A DNA stretch of 35,237 bases from Microterricola pindariensis (GTDB lineage: Bacteria; Actinomycetota; Actinomycetes; Actinomycetales; Microbacteriaceae). The stretch's first letter is position 1. The number at the start of each line of letters is the position of its first letter. Where the stretch lies: positions 1-35,237 of the forward strand of contig NZ_MPZN01000035.1 in assembly GCF_002936985.1 (NCBI RefSeq). Reading direction: 5' to 3'. The notes below the pieces were generated by a model, which saw nothing but the letters and a program-made list of their open reading frames with translations, was not told the origin of the DNA and did no database searches. This document shows, one piece after another, positions 11,401 to 16,981 of the stretch. The position numbers and the translations under genes were made by a program.

Positions 11401-11560
11401 GGTGACGAACACCTTTACCGCTCCGCCCGCCGACGGGCTGAGCAGCACGGGTGTGCAGGCGGCCGCAATCGCCGGCACGGCGCTGTTGATCTTCGGCCTG
11501 GGTGGTGTGCTGCTGTTCGTCGGCCGACGCCGTCGCGTGAACGGCCGAGCAACCGAGTAG
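2411..11560 (+). CDS. Giant secreted, repeat-built cell-surface protein (3049 aa), probably wall-anchored
   Basis: Likely an adhesin or structural stalk outside the cell. The start at 2411 follows GGGGGA and gives an export signal: Arg-rich residues 5-25, hydrophobic core 26-49, Ala-type cleavage near 56/57. Residues about 60-1860 are DUF11-like beta modules with phrases such as ITNTGDWNITGL; six copies of a distinct unit fall at about 247-1342. Residues about 1981-3004 hold nine units of 100-120 residues resembling DUF5979/SpaA-like folds. Each has Lys in the first strand (VTKT), a Cys in a middle strand (LSCT), a Cys-x3/4-Glu motif (CTVTET) and Asn in the last strand (VTNTF). The C-terminus has LSSTG (3010-3014), a hydrophobic helix and RRRR, the layout of a sortase signal with a non-canonical motif. 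No sortase is encoded nearby. A strong terminator follows. Ligand and function are unknown. Confidence 0.85.
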   Translation: MPVPRLRSSAPAHRAPRRRYLGQTRLFSVAAAFLSVVALLAGGLVVGGVDGGQSHAAEIESELALTKTVTAPNTSPYAPGETFSYTIELRCNVVSADVCTDAQLTDALPAPLVFDDGVPDPVRVQGVSAPTVTLDGTSFTVDFTAKGESGTGILGGETYSIAVYVKVPANVSGDLDGTELVNVAHATASNAEAVESPASITLEVPVVLDSSVAKSVDNKQVAGATVPAVADQPVVYTVGGGNASNRAVDTLVIQDPADGSTSPLGGYLDFSGIGSITAPTGADRVKIEYRDALGDWVEAYATGPIPADTTGIPAIDPLTDVKGLRFTFSKNGGQLPPSPADGQAAIVINTVTNSTVSTIPQDQSVTIPNTAASHVTLGATATPPKTAPADVVVSNTGPQVGVTKVFTKDALLAGESTTALITATNGNRAVTELVIAEPSPGAADLAAQGLDFGGFTDDLEWPANADAASVEYDYADGTFETIAAAGVDTLPAAPAGKTVVGFTVRFTGPIQANATTDISFTVTAQPVPGADDVTNTNETTATVTDVHGKTGIDDAQDDLTRQPARVSTSVEKNIAREELWAAPGAVSSVSIVGAVNDAGSNASTVGSEHLTITDPADTATPSEFWNTFNLARVTAGVPSNANLTVKYWDGSDWQTFAGAGLIEGSANWDFTVPNALKDTIQGVQFVYTGKDGKLLPPGFTAAPYLSVQTRDEFRDGSGSVADAAKAADPLVVANRVSAAVSNPNDTTPADNKAEADDTISLKPLDGAGVGPDLIEKRWLSDEVYAFSDEQRTARLSWSTEGLPFTTVTVVDDPTPGAAFGNIQASVYDAFDLAKIEPITPALDPLIAYDKVERVELFNDASDTWDDITGQVCTPSAACDGAFPGYVLTAAERASTLAVRLTYAEGSKRTSEVAPPVDSGVAASYNHERGLDLTFQIRQKKRSGGPVVGDIHTDTYNTGVRGLVKNTVNLSGQGAHNVSQNADDTITIRDTPVNVEITKTFDQNELPVPPAGTDAGKYPLVTATIVATNTTQQGVKVDTLSVSDPAAAQAAPTAYNWLNLYAIGRITVPDAATTSTVTLTRVGGATTDYTIAQAQALTATALADVIGVSVAHSDPTRATIVSGASSTLELTFQMREFQRDSPGTAVAVGNQARNVAHTDASRPGGHTIDEAEGTSEATVGFVAATYGVLADKTLAPATRFEDQPRTGYQLTLTGQPTGNVRTTKLTISDTTPTFWNAFELASLPQVSLPTGVRQLRTSVLVGVEASLVGSVLTHTCESDTDLSACWVRGNWEDAATNGTITPKLPDGITAADVRGVRFEVRRDNASSNWERPRNPQVVIKVNATRLENLRVGPGGEVDSYLAPTTRIGVGLSAAPGETVQGTTSNVLDVHGDGSWGTPQAPATLWTGDAADSANTVLQHRVNRIKVEKAPGNGAGGAVSQQYPPDFSIPYAMTITNTGDWNITGLKLADQIAVDGGGALLVPMTGADPVFKFTLSNQATGALPNTGFSASLDESSGAVAITVPASFVFKPGDKIVIQAALMFRLGLVPSTPVENSITATSDRVFERCESTLNNRPRTDTTNVASCEALTTVNPAASAPIGVAKAVKGVAAGVPDAQPGDVNYDDLGVLSTSASGSAAACATPNAGGGYYTNSCVPITRPGGVESWRMTFTNRGNMASDSIVAIDVLPAVNDTGVVTAPKRGSAWSPTLLGNVASNAPGATVSSFYTNVTPARACNGKDIEYTARVGDIPTNDACYRDVSTRVWTPFDANTAESELAAAKAVKFVISFATGAGLAPGGAASLTFETRTPWVSDAAVASGLPIAWNTVAAGSRGTDAGVEIYQGPVEPVRAGVAAPTGVIALKKNIDTPAGWTAPLPSGYDVGLQCVSGVTPVTLVGAGGVNRSTATVAANGTVLYYGAGTNLPLFSTCTAGELPSQGATASYDPAGANGRSGSIEALRGFGDRADVHHPFEDAPEHNLIEVTNSYEYAGFSVTKTVDSGGALNQDGEGIVYSGPYNFRASCQFLGNTVLNETFSLGIDGVKEFTALPAGATCSVTETGRGGASSTSSVFTQAGSAPVAGTGPTSSFTLTADDAQGDFTSALVMKNVFTVGAATITKAFAGNGSTAWGNESFTVGLSCTLASANPQTVFDGTKVLTKTAPVWNVAGLPTGANCTVTEPDKGGANGTAFSPSSFTVGANASVPTAVTVTNTFTTGTVNVVKLLAGAPAASLAPAIDDEYTIELSCTRDVNGVSQPIAIPGGAERALTVADAVAYDGLPTGAECTVSETGLGHAQSSTISPNGGVVTVGDSNSPVEVEITNTFENGSLEITKTVSGAGSSFAPATFDATVSCSWQGAALTLPDGGAVTLEPGVPASIGDLPLGSVCSIDESDAGQTSWTATPASVTVSSTSDAAEIAVDNVYELAGLRVEKTVQTGSTVSSLPTRFGFSAQCTFEGTEVLPLTSFTLNAGQHRDFTGLPARSECTVTETDARGADSTVSSVTVVDATLPPVVDQATSTVEIPELTADASGELQNTVGFTNLFDSSALVVQKRLEGGAATVGTDKTFDIAVVCTLAGEDPVTTMLALNAGNGFSASLGELIVGTECSIVEQGLQGADSVVIEPNDGSDLTVGLVTIPNAGSTLVTVSNWYLSGSLAVTKAIVGDAAAAFGTGDFTLELSCTLNGQAIAVAGGSARTVSAAAPSALFTGLPTGAECALSETGNGGAGASRITDAVGTTLVGDAADGYTFTVATDASVLDAADQPQPELVVENTFNFAAVTATKTVESAILGADGEPFDHGEFELALSCTLDGNSVSAAEPRLQKLAAGESVSWTQLPEGADCEITETDTRGALGTTIVSEQGAAKTAVTGLSLALDPLLAVGGANTVSVVNEFAAASVTLRKVVDGTAADTVKRSFPVALSCVLVNEQYPAPGLIVRDAVHEIGGSKDLTVTDDTLPAGVECTVTETDTGNATKTTVTVGDEVTDGPTASFVIAAGAVGSATVTVTNTFTAPPADGLSSTGVQAAAIAGTALLIFGLGGVLLFVGRRRRVNGRATE
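3150..6435 (+). repeat. Six diverged copies of an N-terminal module in the giant protein
   Basis: Six coding units recur at about 3150-3460, 3700-3980, 4230-4540, 4820-5230, 5515-5820 and 6070-6435. The shared pattern is LxIxDP, then an aromatic-rich segment (YLDFSGIGSITAP, FWNTFNLARVTAGVP, YNWLNLYAIGRITVP, FWNAFELASLPQVSLP), a strand with V-x-Y/L-x, then GVxFxF and usually a closing strand such as ITFQMR. Copies are diverged at DNA level, so this is an old protein-domain array and not a recent tandem duplication. The domain family was not recognised with certainty. Confidence 0.6.
8351..11420 (+). repeat. Nine tandem DUF5979/SpaA-like modules in the giant protein
   Basis: Units start near 8351, 8730, 9035, 9365, 9665, 10020, 10340, 10710 and 11070. 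All nine keep a Lys in the opening strand (VTKT, ITKA, VVKL, ITKT, VEKT, VQKR, VTKA, ATKT, LRKV), a Glu shortly after the second Cys (VTET, VTEP, VSET, IDES, VTET, IVEQ, LSET, ITET, VTET) and an Asn in the closing strand (MKNV, VTNT, ITNT, VDNV, FTNL, VSNW, VENT, VVNE, VTNT). Lys/Glu/Asn conservation is the signature of self-formed Lys-Asn isopeptide bonds in pilin-type domains. Bond formation is inferred and not seen. Confidence 0.7.
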
Positions 11561-11574
11561 TCGACGAGCCAGTA

Positions 11575-11605
11575 GCGGGCGCCGGGGCATTGCCCCGGCG
11601 CCCGC
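11575..11605 (+). terminator. Rho-independent-type terminator of the giant gene
   Basis: A perfect 14-base-pair GC-rich stem (11575-11588 with 11592-11605) closes a three-base loop, ATT. It starts 14 bases after the stop codon and is followed by a short T-containing stretch without a full T-run. It separates the giant gene from the LuxR-type regulator. Confidence 0.85.
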
Positions 11606-11654
11606 TTCGTTGGGTGATAGTTTCTAGCTAAAGCGAGGAACGAGACCAGCCCGA

Positions 11655-14270
11655 ATGCTCAGCAGCAGCACCACCGTCCAGGCCGTGCCGTTCCCCGAGC
11701 GTCACCTGCTGAGCAGGCCGCGGTTGCTGCGCAGGCTGAACAGGCGCGCCGCCCTCGTCGTGATCCGCGGCAGCGGCGGCAGCGGCAAGAGCACGCTGCT
11801 GGCCGACTGGGCCAGGCAACAGCGGGCAACCGTGATCTGGCTGGATCTCGATGCGACGCTGTCCGACCCGGAACCGTTCTGGCGCGCCGTGCTGCAGGGT
11901 GTTCCGGATGCCGCAGGCAAGGCCGTCGGCGAGGCGTGGCGTGACACCGCCGAACTGCCCGCCTCGCGCGGGCGCGTGCCGCTGATCCAGGCCGGCCTGC
12001 GCGGGCTCGACCAGCCCATCGTCCTCGCGCTGGACGGCGCGGAGCACCTCGCCCCGCAGACGGTCACAGAACTCGTCTCGGTTCTCGCCGTCGTGCCGAT
12101 GCTCGTCGTCGGCGCCGCCACCCGCGAGCGCGGCCTGCTCGAATCGCCCGCCATGCGCATGGCCGTGGACACCGTCGTCGTCGACGGCGCGGAGCTGGCC
12201 TTCACCACCGCCGAGACGGCCGAGCTGCTCGCCGCCGCCGGCCTCCCCGCCGACGACGTGACGGTGGGGCTCGTGCGCGCCGCCAGCGGGGGCCATCCGC
12301 GCGCCACGCGGGCCGCGCTCGGCGCGCCGAGCTGGCCGGAGCGCCCGAGCGCCGTGGAGCTGACTCGGCACCTGCTCGCCATCGCGGACGCGGCCGACCG
12401 GGCTGTTCTCGATCTCGGCGCGGAGGACAGCGGACTGCTGGCCCTCGCCCGCCAGTCCTCGCTCGTCGAGGAGCTCCCGCTCGGCCTCGCCGAGACCCTC
12501 GCCGAGACCCTCGCCGAGACCATCGCCGGTCCCGGTGCGGATGCCGCCGGGTTGCTCGACCGGGCGGAATCTCTCGGCCTGGGCAGCTGGGGCGGCGATC
12601 CGTCCGCGCGGGTATTCCACTTCACCCCGCTGGTGCGCGTCATCCTGCGCCGCGAGCTCGCTGCCCGCGGCGAGGCAGAGGCGGCCGGTCGGCTGGCCAT
12701 CGGGTGGCTGCTCGCGCACGACGGGATCGAGGCCGCCTTCCTGCTGGCCGCGCAGACCGGCGAGTACGAGCTGGCCAGTGCCGCCGCCGCGCGCCGCTTC
12801 GACGGCCTGCTCGTCGACTACAGGGCGGAGGTGCGCGCGGTGCTCGCGCCCGTGCCTCTGCAGACGATGCGCCAGTTTCCACTGCTGGCGATGCTGCTCG
12901 CCGTCTCGTACAACGAGGTCGCCCGGCTGCGCCCGCGCGCGCTCGAGTACTTCGACCTCGCGATCCTCGGCGCGAAGGCGGTGCGCCCCGGCCTGGGCGT
13001 GACGGAGGCCATCGTGCTGGACACCATGGTGAGCTCCGCGCTGCGAGTCACCGCGCAGAGCGGGCGTGCCGCGCGGGTCGCAGCGAGCGCGCTCGACGGC
13101 TTCAGCGCGCTCGGCGAGGAGGAGCGCGAGCAGCTCGGCCTCCTCAGCACCACCGTCACGACCCAGTGCGGCCTCTCGCTGCTCTACGGCGACGAACCGG
13201 ATGCCGCACTCGCCGCATTCAGGCTCTGCCCGGCTCCGCTGGACTCCCCGCACAGCCTGCGTGTGCTGTCGGCGCAGGCCGGTACGCACGCGCTCATCGG
13301 CGAGATGGCTGAGGCGGCCGTCATCGTCGCAGAGGGCCGGGCGCGGACCTGGCCGCGGGGCTGGGCCGACGGCTACGTCGGCTCGCTCTTCCAGCTCGCC
13401 CAGGCGCTGCTGGCGATCGAGGCGCTCGAGTTCGAGGCAGCGCGGGCGCATCTCAACGCCATCGACGAGCACATCGGCACGATCGAGCACTGGGGGCTCT
13501 TCGCCGGGGCGCAGGCCAGGCTCGACCTCTATTCCGGTGCGGTCGCCGGGCTCGACCGCCTGAATATGGCACGGCACCGGCGGCGCGGCCGCACCGACCT
13601 CGACGTCCGCGGCCGGGCCGACCTCGACATCGCCGCGAGCACGCTGCACCTCGCGGCCGGCAACCTCCGTGCGGCGGAGGCCGATCTGCCGACCGCCAAG
13701 CGGCCCGGCCCGGCCGTGCTGGTGGCCCGTGCCCGGCTGGAGCTCGTGCGCGAAGCGCCGGATCTCGCCCTCGCCGTGCTGGCGGAGGCGGCGCCGCTGC
13801 CGATGACGCCGCGCCTGCGGGCGGAGCTCACCGCGCTCACCTGCGCCGTCCGGCTCCGGCTCGGCCGCCGCGATGAGGCGCGCGACGCACTGGAGAGCCT
13901 CGCGGCGACCCTGGAGGGCTTGGGCCTGATGACCCCGCTGGCCCTGATCCCCGTCGAAGACCTCCGCGATCTGCGCGCCCTGGCCGACGCGGGCGGCTCC
14001 GCACAGGCGATCCGGGTGCTCGGCCAGGCAGTGCCGGCGGTGCTGCGCCGCATCCGCGCGCTCAGCCTCTCCGAGCGCGAGCGTGTCGTCCTGCGCGAAC
14101 TCGTCGCCACCAGCAGCACCGCCGAAATCGCCGAGGCGCTCTTCGTCTCGGTGAACACCGTCAAGTCGCAGCTGCGCAGCCTGTACCGCAAGCTCGGCGT
14201 GAGCTCGCGGGAAGAGGCACTCGTCGTCGCCGCGGCGCAGCGCCTCTTCGATGGCCCGGATGCCGGCTGA
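11655..14270 (+). CDS. Large ATP-binding LuxR (LAL/MalT-like) transcriptional regulator
   Basis: Cytoplasmic STAND-type regulator of 871 residues. The N-terminal NTPase domain has Walker A GSGGSGKST at residues 39-47 and a likely Walker B around VLALDGAE. The middle is Ala/Leu-rich helical repeat (TPR-like) sequence. The C-terminal LuxR helix-turn-helix is at about 805-865 (LSERERVVLREL...STAEIAEALFVSVNTVKSQLRSLYRKLGV). Length and order match the MalT/LAL family, in which ligand and ATP binding drive oligomerisation on direct-repeat DNA boxes. Position right after the giant gene, with GGGGT direct repeats upstream of that gene, suggests it as the target. GAGG near 11634-11637 is rather far from the ATG, so the start is moderately sure. 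TAGTTT (11618) is a possible -10. The gene is convergent with the next one, with nine bases between stop codons and no terminator. Confidence 0.85.
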   Translation: MLSSSTTVQAVPFPERHLLSRPRLLRRLNRRAALVVIRGSGGSGKSTLLADWARQQRATVIWLDLDATLSDPEPFWRAVLQGVPDAAGKAVGEAWRDTAELPASRGRVPLIQAGLRGLDQPIVLALDGAEHLAPQTVTELVSVLAVVPMLVVGAATRERGLLESPAMRMAVDTVVVDGAELAFTTAETAELLAAAGLPADDVTVGLVRAASGGHPRATRAALGAPSWPERPSAVELTRHLLAIADAADRAVLDLGAEDSGLLALARQSSLVEELPLGLAETLAETLAETIAGPGADAAGLLDRAESLGLGSWGGDPSARVFHFTPLVRVILRRELAARGEAEAAGRLAIGWLLAHDGIEAAFLLAAQTGEYELASAAAARRFDGLLVDYRAEVRAVLAPVPLQTMRQFPLLAMLLAVSYNEVARLRPRALEYFDLAILGAKAVRPGLGVTEAIVLDTMVSSALRVTAQSGRAARVAASALDGFSALGEEEREQLGLLSTTVTTQCGLSLLYGDEPDAALAAFRLCPAPLDSPHSLRVLSAQAGTHALIGEMAEAAVIVAEGRARTWPRGWADGYVGSLFQLAQALLAIEALEFEAARAHLNAIDEHIGTIEHWGLFAGAQARLDLYSGAVAGLDRLNMARHRRRGRTDLDVRGRADLDIAASTLHLAAGNLRAAEADLPTAKRPGPAVLVARARLELVREAPDLALAVLAEAAPLPMTPRLRAELTALTCAVRLRLGRRDEARDALESLAATLEGLGLMTPLALIPVEDLRDLRALADAGGSAQAIRVLGQAVPAVLRRIRALSLSERERVVLRELVATSSTAEIAEALFVSVNTVKSQLRSLYRKLGVSSREEALVVAAAQRLFDGPDAG
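12492..12527 (+). repeat. In-frame 12-base tandem repeat in the LAL regulator gene
   Basis: Three copies of GAGACCCTCGCC (the third has one change) encode ETLA-ETLA-ETIA between the NTPase and helical regions. Slippage here would add or remove four residues without a frameshift. Confidence 0.8.
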
Positions 14271-14279
14271 GCCGCCCCA

Positions 14280-16175
14280 CTAGCCGATCAGGCTCGGCTC
14301 CAGGTCACGCAGCGTGCGGAAGTGCGTCATCCTGGCGACGCCCAGCGCCGCCAGGACGAAGGCGATCGCACCCCACGTCGCGAGCACGCCCAGGTCGGCC
14401 CAGGCCCGGCTCACGTCCCCGCCGTACATGAGCTGTCGGATGGCGTCGACCGTGTAGCTCATCGGGAACACGTGGTGCAGCCCCGCGAGCGGCCCTGGCA
14501 GCGTCTGCCAGGGGAAGGTGCCGCCGGCGGTCACCAGCTGGAGCACCATCATCACGAGGCCGATGAACTGGCCGACGCTGCCGAGCCAGACGTTGAGCGC
14601 GAGGATGATCGCGGTGAACACCATGGAGGACAGCGCCATGATGCCGTAGCTGGCGAGCGGGTTCGAGAAGTTGAAGCCGAGGGCGACGGCGACGACGAAG
14701 AACAGACCCGCCATCTGCAGGGTGCCGATGAGGGCAGGGGTCAGCCAGCCGGCGACGGCGATCTTGATCGGCGAGTGCAGGGCGGTGATCGCCCGGTTCG
14801 ACACCGGCTTCACGATCAGGAACAGCGCGTAGATGCCGATCCAGGCGGCCAGAGCGATGAAGAATGGCGCGAGGCCGGCTCCGTACGTGCCGGCGGCGGC
14901 CACCTGGCTGGTGTCGATCGCGACCGGGTCGGCGATCGTCTGCGCCTGGTTCTGCCGGCTCTGCTCCGTGCTCTCCGGGATCTGCTCAACGCCCCCGCTC
15001 AGCCCGCCGGCCAACGTCTCCAGCCCGCCGTGCAGGGTGCCGAGACCGGCGCTCAGCGCCGCGGAACCGCTCGCGGCCTGGGCGGCGCCATCCGCCAGCG
15101 CCGCTGAGCCGTTCGCGGCCGCCTGCGCGCCCTGCGCCAGCGCGGGCGCCTGCTCGGCCAGCTCGCTGGTGCCGGCGGCGAGCTCTGCGCTGCCGGATGC
15201 CAGCAGGTCGAGCTTGCCGACGGCATCCTGAACGCGCGCATTGCCGTCGCCGATGCGCGCGCCGACCTGGTCGAGCGCCGCCAGGGCGGCGGCCACCTCC
15301 GCCTCGCTCAGGCCGGCGGCGCTGAGCCGGGCGGCGATGTCGGCGCGCACGGCGGGCAGATCGTCGACGACTCCCTGCGTCACGCCGCCGATCTCGTCGC
15401 CAATGCGGGCGATCTCGGCGTTGCCGGCCGCGACCTGGCCGGCGCCGGTGGCGAGCCGCGATGCGGCGTCGGGCAGCGCGGCCGCGCCGCCGGCGAGGGT
15501 GCCGAGCCCGTCGCGGAGCGTGGCAGAGCCCGCCGCGAGCTGCTCCGTGCCGCTGGCCAGGGCCGTCGCGCCCGCCTGCGCCTCCGCGGCGCCGGCCACC
15601 AGCTTGCCGGCGCCGTCGACGGCCGTGACGAGGCTGGACCGGATGGTGGCGAGCGCACCCAGGAACTGGGTCGCCGCCTGCTTGTTGACCGTGGCGACGA
15701 TCTGCCGCTGGATCTCCTTGCTCGCCGTCTCGCCGATCGTGGAGGCGAGGTATCCGTTGGCGTCGTTGGTGGTGAGGATCACAGTGGCCTGTTGCGGCTC
15801 GCTGCCGGAGGAGCTCACCAGCTGTTCGGAGAAGTCGGCCGGGATGGTCACGCTGAAGTCGAAGGACGAGTCGTCGACGCCGGCCTGGGCCTCGGCCGCA
15901 GACACCTCGTGCCAGGCGAACGTGCCGTCCTTGAGGAGCTCGTCCGCGATCTGCTCGCCGTAGTTGGTGAAGCCGCTCGGGCCCTCCGCGCCCGTGTCCT
16001 CGACGACGAGCGCGACCGGGATCTCGTTGAGCTTGCCGTACGGGTTCTGATTGGCCCAGAGGTAGAGCCCGCCGTAGAGCAGCGGCACGATGCCGAGGGC
16101 GAGCAGGGCCAGGATGGCCATCGGGCTGCGGGTGAGGCGGCGAAACTCGGTCGCGACCATCTGTGGGATCTTCAT
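14280..16175 (-). CDS. YhgE/Pip-family ABC-2-like membrane protein
   Basis: Membrane protein of 631 residues with the YhgE/Pip layout. There is one N-terminal membrane helix (about 18-37, ending GLYLWANQNPYG) and an extracytoplasmic domain with conserved VTIPADFSE and TTNDANGYLASTIG. A long Ala/Gly-rich helical region follows, with repeated LAxGxxxLxxG heptad-like phrases (about 185-420), then five or six C-terminal membrane helices of ABC-2 permease type. Relatives include the Lactococcus phage-infection protein Pip; the native substrate is not established. The ATG at 16175 overlaps the stop of the upstream pseudo-ATPase gene (ATGA), so the two are translationally coupled. The gene is convergent with the LAL regulator. 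Confidence 0.88.
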   Translation of the reverse strand: MKIPQMVATEFRRLTRSPMAILALLALGIVPLLYGGLYLWANQNPYGKLNEIPVALVVEDTGAEGPSGFTNYGEQIADELLKDGTFAWHEVSAAEAQAGVDDSSFDFSVTIPADFSEQLVSSSGSEPQQATVILTTNDANGYLASTIGETASKEIQRQIVATVNKQAATQFLGALATIRSSLVTAVDGAGKLVAGAAEAQAGATALASGTEQLAAGSATLRDGLGTLAGGAAALPDAASRLATGAGQVAAGNAEIARIGDEIGGVTQGVVDDLPAVRADIAARLSAAGLSEAEVAAALAALDQVGARIGDGNARVQDAVGKLDLLASGSAELAAGTSELAEQAPALAQGAQAAANGSAALADGAAQAASGSAALSAGLGTLHGGLETLAGGLSGGVEQIPESTEQSRQNQAQTIADPVAIDTSQVAAAGTYGAGLAPFFIALAAWIGIYALFLIVKPVSNRAITALHSPIKIAVAGWLTPALIGTLQMAGLFFVVAVALGFNFSNPLASYGIMALSSMVFTAIILALNVWLGSVGQFIGLVMMVLQLVTAGGTFPWQTLPGPLAGLHHVFPMSYTVDAIRQLMYGGDVSRAWADLGVLATWGAIAFVLAALGVARMTHFRTLRDLEPSLIG

Positions 16176-16828
16176 GACAGCGCCCCATCCCGCGCGCTGT
16201 CCTCGAAATCGCCCGCCGCGGCCAGCTCCTGCGCGGCCTCCGCTGCGTCGATGACGCCCTTCGCGGCCGTGCCGCACACCACGAGCACGGCGAGCCCGCG
16301 CCCGGCGAGACCCTGCGCGATCCGCCACCAGTCCTGCGGATCGCCGCCGTGCCGGTCCGGCGCCGTCAGGACCAGGCCCTGCACGCCCGCCCGCAGCACG
16401 GCGAGCTCGGTCAGCACGTGGATGCGCATACGCGGGGGCACGTCTGCGATCGCCTGCCTGCCCCACTCGCCGGCCTCGAGCGTCGCCAGCATGCGCGAGG
16501 TGGCGAGCGGGTGGGACGGCCGCCCGGCAAACATCAGCTCCTCCGCGACCACGGCAGAGAGCGTGACCTCGCCGACGGGGTCGTTCACCGCCGGGGCGTC
16601 GATCACCGCCACCCGGCGGCGGAGCAGGCCGTCGTCGACTGCGCCGTCGACGCGCACGACGCCGGCATCCGGGCGCATCCGGCCGCTCGCGATGAGCGCC
16701 AGGACGGCGGGGCGGCGCTCGGTCTCCGCCGCGACGAGCGTGGCCGAGCCGGTGCGGTATCGGGCGCTGAGCGGGGGGAGCGCCGCACCAGCGCGCCCCT
16801 TGCTGACCATGTCGAGTGTGACGAGCAT
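16172..16828 (-). CDS. Degenerate ABC-ATPase-like partner of the YhgE protein
   Basis: A 218-residue protein with the outline of an ABC nucleotide-binding domain but without its catalytic motifs. The segment IASGRMRPDAGVVRVDG matches the stretch after Walker A in ABC ATPases (LAGLLxPDxGxVxxxG). The P-loop position reads AETERRP, with no GK(S/T). The Walker B position reads GLVLTAPDR, without the Asp-Glu pair, and no LSGGQ is seen. It probably cannot hydrolyse ATP and may be a structural or regulatory subunit of the YhgE protein. Start 16828 is well supported by GGAGGAC a few bases upstream. It heads the leftward arm of the divergon. Confidence 0.7.
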   Translation of the reverse strand: MLVTLDMVSKGRAGAALPPLSARYRTGSATLVAAETERRPAVLALIASGRMRPDAGVVRVDGAVDDGLLRRRVAVIDAPAVNDPVGEVTLSAVVAEELMFAGRPSHPLATSRMLATLEAGEWGRQAIADVPPRMRIHVLTELAVLRAGVQGLVLTAPDRHGGDPQDWWRIAQGLAGRGLAVLVVCGTAAKGVIDAAEAAQELAAAGDFEDSARDGALS

Positions 16829-16900
16829 GTGTCCTCCTCGGTGCGCTCAATCCTAGGCAGCGGGTGCCGCGCCGCACAGGGGCTTCGTGGCCGAGCGCGT

Positions 16901-16941
16901 TTGCATCACGGTGCCTCCCGTGTCTAAACTGACTAGTCAGT
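16901..16941 (+). promoter_or_regulatory. Rightward YhgE-operon promoter and probable TetR operator
   Basis: ACTGACTAGTCAGT (16928-16941) is a perfect 14-base palindrome in the 153 bases between the divergent arms. TTGCAT (16901) and TAAACT (16925), 18 bases apart, form a reasonable promoter whose -10 end and start site are covered by the palindrome. The size fits a TetR-family dimer site, and a TetR gene ends the rightward arm. Its use on the leftward promoter is plausible, but no clear leftward -10 was found. Confidence 0.65.
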
Positions 16942-16981
16942 ACAAAAGGTTCTGGCATCACGAACAATCGGAAGGATCGAC

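Noticed and set aside
4802-11590. A 2262-codon open frame on the minus strand opposite the giant gene
   Set aside because: It is a by-product of G/C-ending codons on the sense strand. Its translation is Arg/Gly/His-rich with no domains, and the sense frame has a signal peptide, repeated domains and a terminator.
12492-12527. CRISPR-like or mobile repeat
   Set aside because: A perfect short in-frame tandem repeat without spacers inside a coding region is slippage, not CRISPR.
16172-16828. Pseudogene call for the leftward ATPase-like gene
   Set aside because: The frame is intact and has an excellent ribosome-binding site and a four-base coupled overlap with the YhgE gene, so it looks functional although catalytically altered.
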